From NCBI GenBank assembly GCA_902470695.1, contig CABRHH010000021.1:1-48701 (forward strand): a stretch of 48,701 bases of DNA, written 5' to 3'. This DNA comes from an uncultured Collinsella sp. (GTDB lineage Bacteria > Actinomycetota > Coriobacteriia > Coriobacteriales > Coriobacteriaceae). Shown piece by piece: positions 42,975-48,701 of this stretch. The position numbers and the translations under genes are program-made. The notes below the pieces were generated by a model that worked only from the letters and a program-made list of their open reading frames with translations, was not told the origin of the DNA and searched no databases. Every line of letters begins with the position of its first letter. The stretch's first letter is position 1.

Positions 42975-45197
42975 TTACAGATGCAGCACGCGATCGCGAA
43001 TCTCCTCGGTGCGCCCCTGGTTCCAGAACTGCGTGCCGATGTAGCCGCAGGTGCGCCGCGCCACGTTCAGCTTCTCCTGGTCGCGGTTGCCGCACTTGGG
43101 GCACTCCCACACGAGCTTGCCGTCGTCCTCCACGATGCGGATCTCGCCGTCGTAGCCGCACTCCTGGCAGTAGTCGCTTTTGGTGTTGAGCTCCGCGTAC
43201 ATGATGTTGTCGTAGATGTACTGCATCACGCGGATGACGGCCTTGAGGTTGTCCTGCATGTTGGGCACCTCGACGTAGGAGATGGCGCCGCCCGGGGACA
43301 GACGCTGGAACTGGCTTTCGAACTTGAGCTTGTCGAAGGCGTCGATCTCCTCGGTGACATGCACGTGATAGCTGTTGGTGATGTAGCCCTTGTCCGTCAC
43401 GCCCAGCACCACGCCGAAGCGGCGCTGCAGGCATTTGGCGAACTTGTAGGTGGTGGACTCCAGCGGCGTGCCGTAGATCGAGTAGTCGATGTCCTCGGCG
43501 GCCTTCCACTCGTTGCACTTGTCGTTCATGCGCTGCATCACGGCCATGGCGAACGGCGTGCCGGCCTCATCGGTGTGCGAGGCGCCGGTCATGTACTTCA
43601 CGCACTCGTACAGGCCCGCGTACCCCAGGCTGATGGTGGAGTAGCCGCCGTAGAGCAGCTTGTCGATCGTCTCGCCCTTGTCCAGGCGCGCCAGCGCACC
43701 GTACTGCCACAGGATCGGCGCGGCGTCGGACAGGGTGCCCAGCAGGCGCTCGTGGCGGCAGCGCAGGGCGCGGTGGCACAGCTCCAGGCGCTCGTCGAAG
43801 ATCTTCCAGAACTCGTCCATGTCCTGATGCGAGGACAGGGCCACGTCGGGCAGGTTGATGGTCACGACGCCCTGGTTGAAGCGGCCGTAGTACTTGGGGC
43901 GCCCCGGCTCGTAGTTCTTGGCGCGGGCCACGTTGCCGTAGCCATTGCCGGAGCGGTCGGGCGTGAGGAAGCTGCGGCAACCCATGCAGGTGTAGCAGTC
44001 GCCGTTGCCCTCCGTCTCCCCCTTCGAGAGCTTGAGCTCGCGCATCTTCTTCTCGGAGATGTAGTCGGGCACCATGCGCTTGGCGGTGCACTTGGCGGCC
44101 AGCTGCGTGAGGTAGAAGTACTCGGAGTCCTCGCGGACGTTATCCTCCTCCAGCACGTAGATCAGCTTGGGGAACGCAGGCGTGATCCACACGCCCGCCT
44201 CGTTCTTCACGCCCTCGTAGCGCTGGCGCAGGGTCTCCTCGATAATCATGGCCAGATCGCGCTTCTCGGCGGCGTCGCGCGCCTCGTTGAGGTACATGAA
44301 CACCGTGACGAACGGCGCCTGGCCGTTCGTGGTCATGAGGGTGACGACCTGGTACTGGATGGTCTGCACGCCGCGGCGGATCTCGTCGCGCAGGCGGGTT
44401 TCCACGACCTCGGCCACCTTCTTCTCGGGTGCCTCGAAGCCCAGCTCGGCGAGCTCGGCCTCGACCTGCCGGCGGATCTTTTGGCGGCTCACGTCCACGA
44501 ACGGAGCCAGGTGCGTCAGCGAGATGGACTGGCCGCCGTACTGGCAGCTGGCCACCTGCGCGATGATCTGCGTGGCGATGTTGCAGGCGGTGGAGAAGCT
44601 GTGCGGGCGCTCGATCAAGGTGCCCGAGATGACCGTGCCGTTCTGCAGCATGTCGTCGAGGTTCACCAAGTCGCAGTTGTGCATGTGCTGGGCGAAGTAG
44701 TCCGAGTCATGGAAGTGGATGATGCCCTCGTTGTGGGCCTTGACCACCTCGGCGGGCAGCAGGACGCGCTGCGTGAGGTCCTTGGAGACCTCGCCGGCCA
44801 TGTAGTCGCGCTGCACCGAGTTGACCGTGGGGTTCTTGTTGGAGTTCTCCTGCTTGACCTCCTCGTTGTTGCACTCGATGAGGGACAAGATCTTGTCGTC
44901 GGTGGTGTTCTTGGTGCGCTTCAGACCCTGGACGTAGCGGTAGATGATGTAGCGGCGGGCCACCTCGTAGCGGTCGAGCGCCATGAGCTCGTCTTCCACC
45001 ATGTCCTGGATCTCCTCGACCGACACGGTGTGGCCGGCGGCGGAGCACTTGTCCTCGACGTTCTGCGCGGCGTAAACCACCTGACGCTCGGTCAGGCGGT
45101 CGGCGGCCTTGACCTCGGTGTTGGCCGCCTTGATGGCGTGGATGATCTTCTGGAGGTCGAAGGTGACCTCAGAACCGCTCCGCTTGATGATCTTCAT
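42975..45197 (-). CDS. nrdD: Anaerobic ribonucleoside-triphosphate reductase
   Basis: A 740-residue class III glycyl-radical enzyme that makes dNTPs without oxygen. Residues 1-95 are an ATP-cone allosteric domain (IIKRSGSEVTFDLQKIIHAI). GDCYTCMGCRSFLTP in the barrel contains active-site Cys residues. The C-terminal zinc site is CQECG with CPKCGNRD, and the radical loop is RRTCGYIGTQFWNQGR (Gly about 718). AAAGGGAGCG precedes the ATG. It is the first gene of the nrdD-ORF-nrdG operon, controlled by the NrdR boxes at 45346-45392. Confidence 0.98.
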   Translation of the reverse strand: MKIIKRSGSEVTFDLQKIIHAIKAANTEVKAADRLTERQVVYAAQNVEDKCSAAGHTVSVEEIQDMVEDELMALDRYEVARRYIIYRYVQGLKRTKNTTDDKILSLIECNNEEVKQENSNKNPTVNSVQRDYMAGEVSKDLTQRVLLPAEVVKAHNEGIIHFHDSDYFAQHMHNCDLVNLDDMLQNGTVISGTLIERPHSFSTACNIATQIIAQVASCQYGGQSISLTHLAPFVDVSRQKIRRQVEAELAELGFEAPEKKVAEVVETRLRDEIRRGVQTIQYQVVTLMTTNGQAPFVTVFMYLNEARDAAEKRDLAMIIEETLRQRYEGVKNEAGVWITPAFPKLIYVLEEDNVREDSEYFYLTQLAAKCTAKRMVPDYISEKKMRELKLSKGETEGNGDCYTCMGCRSFLTPDRSGNGYGNVARAKNYEPGRPKYYGRFNQGVVTINLPDVALSSHQDMDEFWKIFDERLELCHRALRCRHERLLGTLSDAAPILWQYGALARLDKGETIDKLLYGGYSTISLGYAGLYECVKYMTGASHTDEAGTPFAMAVMQRMNDKCNEWKAAEDIDYSIYGTPLESTTYKFAKCLQRRFGVVLGVTDKGYITNSYHVHVTEEIDAFDKLKFESQFQRLSPGGAISYVEVPNMQDNLKAVIRVMQYIYDNIMYAELNTKSDYCQECGYDGEIRIVEDDGKLVWECPKCGNRDQEKLNVARRTCGYIGTQFWNQGRTEEIRDRVLHL

Positions 45198-45264
45198 GAC
45201 CGCGCTCCCTTTCCTCTTTCACGCACCGCGCCCGACGGCTGCAACCCGGGCGCATATCGCACCG

Positions 45265-45309
45265 AAGGCCCCGGGACCGCGCCGTGATACACCGCGCCCC
45301 CGGGGCCTT
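45265..45309 (-). promoter_or_regulatory. GC-rich hairpin in the nrdD leader
   Basis: AAGGCCCCGG (45265-45274) pairs perfectly with CCGGGGCCTT (45300-45309), and inner GCGC/GCGC segments can pair further. It lies between the predicted promoter and the nrdD start, so it is probably in the 5' leader. No T-run follows on the minus strand. Confidence 0.55.
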
Positions 45310-45345
45310 ACGTCTTTCAGCTATCTCTATGATACGCTATCCAGC

Positions 45346-45392
45346 TCACAATATCTGGTGGAGTTTTCTGGCTTCAACACTACCGGTTGTGT
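45346..45392 (-). promoter_or_regulatory. Two NrdR boxes over the nrdD promoter
   Basis: TCACAATATCTGGTGG (45346-45361) and ACACTACCGGTTGTGT (45377-45392) fit the NrdR box (ACAC-x-ATAT-x-GTGT type). Their starts are 31 bp apart, three helical turns, which is the known spacing for tandem NrdR boxes. On the minus strand TTGAAG (45372-45377) and TATTGT (45348-45353), 18 bp apart, are the likely promoter, and the boxes cover both elements. This predicts repression of nrdDG by NrdR when dATP/ATP is high. Confidence 0.85.
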
Positions 45393-45594
45393 TCTTGCAG
45401 GTCATCGCAATGTGCTGATTTCGATTCACATTAACCGGATGTTGGAGACAGGTGTCACATAGGCGCTCAACCTGCAGCGATGCGGAACCGGGCGCAGGCC
45501 GCCGGCGCCCGAAACTTCACAACATCTCCCCCGCCGCTGCCGATCCGGCGCGCACGGGGGCGTCGGACCTAGATGTTGTGCGTTGGGCCGGGCG

Positions 45595-45710
45595 CGGCGG
45601 GGGCGCGGCGGGAGCCAGGTGGGTGGGTCGCGGCAGGGGCGCGGCGGGAAGCGAGCGGGCCTGCTGCGACAGGAGCCGGGCGGGCCTGCCGCGGCGGGGG
45701 CCTGGTCACC
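45595..45710. repeat. G-rich imperfect repeats after mgtA
   Basis: About three units of roughly 35 bp with GCGCGGCGGGAGCC, GCGCGGCGGGAAGC and GCCGGGCGGGCC cores, carrying many GGG runs on the plus strand. The gap 45198-45801 holds no gene that I can support; its AT-richer half (45310-45460) is the nrdD control region. Confidence 0.5.
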
Positions 45711-45801
45711 GACCCCGCAGCGGCCTTGCGACCACCAGCACCGCCGCGGCCTCGCGTCCGGTGCCGGCGCAGCCCTGCGGCCAGCGTCGGTTCCGCCACC
45801 T

Positions 45802-48456
45802 TTACAGCCAGCTGCCGTACCGGCGCACGTACAGGCGCTTCACCGCACTCATGAGCAGCGCGTAGATGAGCACCGCCGCAGCCACGGCCGACACATACCA
45901 CACCGGCAGCAGGTCGACCAAGCCGAACGGGGCGCCGAGCGGCGTGGCGGGCAGCACGGTCATGAGGAGCACCCCGGCCGCACCCGCCGCCAGCAACACC
46001 GGCGCGGGACGGCTCTGCACGAACGGGACCTTGGCCGTGCGCACCAGGTGCACCACGAAGGTCTGCGTCCACATGGACTCGATGCACCAGCCGGTTTGGA
46101 ACACGAGCGCGAACAGCGCCCGGCCCGCGTCGTCGAGCGCGGCGAAGGGCGCGCCGAGGACCAGCGGGCACACCGCGAAGTAGAGCAGCGCGAACGTCGC
46201 GATATCCAGAAGCGAGCTCACCGGACCCACCCACACCATGAAGCGCACCACGCCGCGCGCGTCCCAGCGGGCAGGCGCGGCGAGCATCTCGTTGTCCACG
46301 CGGTCCCATGGGATGGCGAAGCACGTCACGCTGTACACCAAATCGAGTAGGATGAGCTGCAGCGAGGCCATGGGCAGAAACGGCAGCAGCGCGGAGGCCA
46401 CCAGCATCGACAGCATGTTGCCGAAGTTCGAGCTCGCGGTCATCTTCAGGTACTTGATCATGTTGGCGTAGGTGCGCCGCCCCTCCACGATGCCGTCCTC
46501 CAGCACGCCGAGGTCCTTCTCCAGCAGGATCACCGAGGCCGTCTCCTTGGCGATGTCCACCGCCGTGTCCACCGAGATGCCCGCGTCGGCCACCTTGAGC
46601 GCCGCGGCGTCGTTGATGCCGTCGCCCATGAAGCCCACCGCGTGGCCGCCCTCGCGCAGGGCACGCACCACGCGTGCCTTCTGCGAGGGGCTGAGCTTGG
46701 CGAACACGCGCTCGCGCTCGGCTGCGGCGCGCAGCTGCGCGTCGTCCATGGCGTCCACCTCGGCACCCGTCACCGCGTGCGCGGCGTCGATGCCCACCTG
46801 CCGGCACACCGACAGCGCCACCGCCGCGTTGTCGCCGGTGAGCACCTTGCAGGTCACCCCGTGGGACGCCAGCGCCGCGATGGCCGGGGCGGCGCTTGCC
46901 TTGGGCGGGTCGAGGAAGGCAAGGTAGCCGATGAGCACCATCTCAGCCTCGTCGGCCACCGTGAGCTCGCCGGCTGCCGCGCCGGTCTTCTGCGCCACGG
47001 CCAGCACCCGCATGCCATCGGCGTTCAGGCGCTGCGCGGCGGCGCGCACGCGCTCGCGCATCTCGTCGGTCATCGGCACCACCCGGCCGCCCCACTCGGC
47101 GAAAGCGCAGCAGCCCAGCACCTCCTCGACGGCGCCCTTGGTCACGAGCTGCTCCTTGCCGGAGCTATCGCGCACCAGCACCGACATCCGGCGACGGTCG
47201 AAGTCGAAGGGAATCTCGTCCACCTTCTCGTAGGCGTCCTCGAAGCGCAGCGCGCCGTCGCGGGCCAGGACCTCGGTGGCACGGGCGATGATGGCGCGGT
47301 CCATGAGGTTCTTGAGGCCGGTCTGATAGCGGCTGTTCAGCCAGGCGTGGCGTAAGATCCGCTCGTCGTCGTCGCCTGCCACGTTGAGATAGCGCTCGAG
47401 CACCACGCGGTCGACGGTGAGCGTGCCGGTCTTGTCGGTGCACAGCACGTCGATCGAGCCGAGGTTCTGCATGGCGTCCAAGCTCTTGATGATGACCTTC
47501 TTGCGGCTCATCACCTGCGCGCCGCGCGCCAGGCAGGTCGTGACGATGGTGGGCAGCATCTCGGGGGTGAGCCCCACCGCCACCGACAGGGCGAACACGA
47601 ACGCGCCCACCCAGCTGCCCTTGGTGAGGCCCGACAGGATGAACACCACCGGCACCATGACGAGCATGAAGCCCAGCAGCACCCGCGAGACGCCCTCGAC
47701 ACCCTTCTCGAACGAGGTCTTGGGCGGACGGGCCGAGATGTCTTTGGCCATGGAACCCAGCAGGGTGCCGTTGCCGGTAAGGCACACGATACCCATGGCG
47801 GCCCCCGACACGACCGTCGAGCCCATCCGGGCCATGTCGCCGCGGGCGCTCACCAGCTCGCGCGGCTCGGACTCGCCGGTGAGCGAGGCTTCGTTCACGA
47901 ACAGGTCCTTTGACTCGATCAGGCGCAGGTCGGCTGGGACCAGGTCGCCGGCGGCAAGGCGAACGATGTCGCCGCACACCAGCTCGGAGAACGGCACCTC
48001 GCGCTCGCCGTCCGGCTGGCGGATCACCGCGCAGGTGCTGCCCACCAGCGACAGCAGGCGCGCCGCCGAGGCGGCCGAGCGCGACTCCTGCAGCACGTGC
48101 ATGACCACCGACCACACCACCATGACGCCCAAAATGACGATCTTGGTGTAGTCGGGCTGGTCGGCCAGGCGCACGTCGGTCAGCCAGGACAGCGCCATGA
48201 GCAGCACGAGAATGAGGATGAACGGGTTGGCGACGGCGCGGCGCACGCGCCAGGCGAGGGTGTCCTGGTTGCGCGAGGACACCACGTTCTCGCCGAACTC
48301 CTCGCGCGCGGCGGCGACCTGCTCAGGCGTCAGGCCTCCCTCGCCGGTGCCGAAGCGGATGCGGATGTCCTCGATCGCAGCGGTGCGAACGAACTCCGCC
48401 AGCTGGTTGCGCACCCGGGGCGCGCGGGAAATCATCGTACGGGTCAGCATGGTCAT
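45802..48456 (-). CDS. mgtA: Magnesium-transporting P-type ATPase
   Basis: An 884-residue P3B ATPase for Mg2+ uptake. In order: cation-ATPase N-terminus (about 15-85, LTPEQVAAAREEFGENVV), actuator motif NEASLTGESEP, span-4 GLTPEMLPTIVTTCLARGA, phosphorylation site CTDKTGTLTVD, KGAVEEVLGCC, hinge FMGDGINDAAALK and span-6 SSNFGNMLSMLVAS. The last region, AIPWDRVDNEML with later spans, is typical of MgtA/MgtB. The ATG at 48456 was chosen for AGAGGGG upstream; a GTG 9 bases earlier is possible. The leader carries a strong hairpin at 48477-48499. No regulator gene is adjacent. Confidence 0.95.
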   Translation of the reverse strand: MTMLTRTMISRAPRVRNQLAEFVRTAAIEDIRIRFGTGEGGLTPEQVAAAREEFGENVVSSRNQDTLAWRVRRAVANPFILILVLLMALSWLTDVRLADQPDYTKIVILGVMVVWSVVMHVLQESRSAASAARLLSLVGSTCAVIRQPDGEREVPFSELVCGDIVRLAAGDLVPADLRLIESKDLFVNEASLTGESEPRELVSARGDMARMGSTVVSGAAMGIVCLTGNGTLLGSMAKDISARPPKTSFEKGVEGVSRVLLGFMLVMVPVVFILSGLTKGSWVGAFVFALSVAVGLTPEMLPTIVTTCLARGAQVMSRKKVIIKSLDAMQNLGSIDVLCTDKTGTLTVDRVVLERYLNVAGDDDERILRHAWLNSRYQTGLKNLMDRAIIARATEVLARDGALRFEDAYEKVDEIPFDFDRRRMSVLVRDSSGKEQLVTKGAVEEVLGCCAFAEWGGRVVPMTDEMRERVRAAAQRLNADGMRVLAVAQKTGAAAGELTVADEAEMVLIGYLAFLDPPKASAAPAIAALASHGVTCKVLTGDNAAVALSVCRQVGIDAAHAVTGAEVDAMDDAQLRAAAERERVFAKLSPSQKARVVRALREGGHAVGFMGDGINDAAALKVADAGISVDTAVDIAKETASVILLEKDLGVLEDGIVEGRRTYANMIKYLKMTASSNFGNMLSMLVASALLPFLPMASLQLILLDLVYSVTCFAIPWDRVDNEMLAAPARWDARGVVRFMVWVGPVSSLLDIATFALLYFAVCPLVLGAPFAALDDAGRALFALVFQTGWCIESMWTQTFVVHLVRTAKVPFVQSRPAPVLLAAGAAGVLLMTVLPATPLGAPFGLVDLLPVWYVSAVAAAVLIYALLMSAVKRLYVRRYGSWL

Positions 48457-48476
48457 GCGACTCACCCCTCTTACGC

Positions 48477-48499
48477 GGAACGGGGGCGAACCCCCTTCC
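48477..48499 (-). promoter_or_regulatory. Strong hairpin in the mgtA leader
   Basis: On the message the stem GGAAGGGGG-TTCG-CCCCC(G)TTCC forms nine base pairs with one bulged base and a TTCG loop. It lies about 20 nt before the start codon and close to the ribosome site. It could affect translation. I do not see an M-box magnesium riboswitch in the remaining 200 bases to the window edge. Confidence 0.5.
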
Positions 48500-48701
48500 G
48501 GGTCGAATCTGCGGACCGGGTTCGTGCGGCGCGGTGAAGGCGGCGCGACGGCGGTCCGAGCAAGATGGCGGCAAGCGGCCGAGCGGGGCCGGATGCCATT
48601 CCGGGTTGTGAGGGTCCATGCGAAGAGCGGGCGTCTGGCGCAGAGCGGGCTGCGGGCCGGCGGGCGCGGCAGGCCGCGCGGGCCCGGCGGGCGGGCCGCG
48701 G

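Noticed and set aside
42981..45287. 768-codon open frame antisense to nrdD
   Set aside because: It mirrors a highly biased real gene; the product is a Val/Leu/His/Gly-rich composition artefact.
48457..48701. M-box magnesium riboswitch before mgtA
   Set aside because: I cannot find the conserved M-box segments in the visible leader; only one simple hairpin is seen.

Overview
The window looks like chromosome from a GC-rich anaerobic actinobacterium, most likely a Coriobacteriia gut species (Collinsella or a close relative). That assignment is inferred from gene content, not from a marker gene. It rests on a mannose-family PTS IIB, ATP-type PEP carboxykinase, serC-serA-DUF1015, a DUF3793-flavodoxin pair, a strictly anaerobic nrdD/nrdG, a folE-HD-folB cluster, and third codon positions that are mostly G or C. 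I see no rRNA, tRNA, phage, transposase or CRISPR array. About 43 protein genes are supported.

Layout. 1-1.9 kb: GntR regulator and PTS IIB (minus strand). 2.0-3.4 kb: DUF3793 and flavodoxin, closed by a terminator. 3.6-6.3 kb: pgi and a DegV fatty-acid-binding protein (minus). 6.9-8.6 kb: pckA. 8.6-9.6 kb: a gene-free repeat island. 9.6-12.2 kb: a MOP-type flippase and a diadenosine-tetraphosphatase-like phosphoesterase. 12.4-17.2 kb: serC, serA, DUF1015 and a convergent histidine phosphatase that could supply the missing phosphoserine phosphatase step. 17.5-21.9 kb: a small membrane protein, DUF188, proC, a heavy-metal permease and a DEDDh exonuclease. 22.1-24.0 kb: PadR-DUF1700-DUF4097, with DUF1700 apparently frameshifted. 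24.1-27.2 kb: a zinc-efflux locus made of an SmtB-like repressor, a detached HMA protein and a P1B ATPase that lacks its own HMA domain. 27.4-31.6 kb: a D-Ala-D-X ligase with a VanA-like omega loop, an MFS exporter, an FKBP and a YgjP-type metalloprotein. 31.9-38.3 kb: a YkcB/YkcC-type glycosyltransferase operon divergent from a two-component system. 38.5-42.0 kb: uracil permease and a partial folate cluster. 42.0-45.2 kb: nrdD, a small unknown ORF and nrdG behind two NrdR boxes. 45.8-48.5 kb: mgtA.

The most unusual signal is in the gaps between genes. Large hairpins sit 10-37 nt after the stop codons of serC, the HMA gene, the P1B ATPase and nrdD. Two of them have perfect 19- and 23-bp stems with unrelated sequences but nearly the same loop, a variable-stem/constant-loop design. 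Many other gaps hold their own unrelated imperfect tandem repeat (16-68 bp units). The largest is the 8.75-9.6 kb island, where about 41-bp repeats face each other around a stem-loop and the whole module is duplicated 411 bp away.

Regulation readable in the DNA: twin TATGA-N8-TCATA operators at the zinc locus, a PadR palindrome over its own -10 box, NrdR boxes 31 bp apart, and two direct-repeat pairs 53 bp apart between the glycosyltransferase operon and the response regulator. All functions are inferred from sequence; nothing was run against a database.
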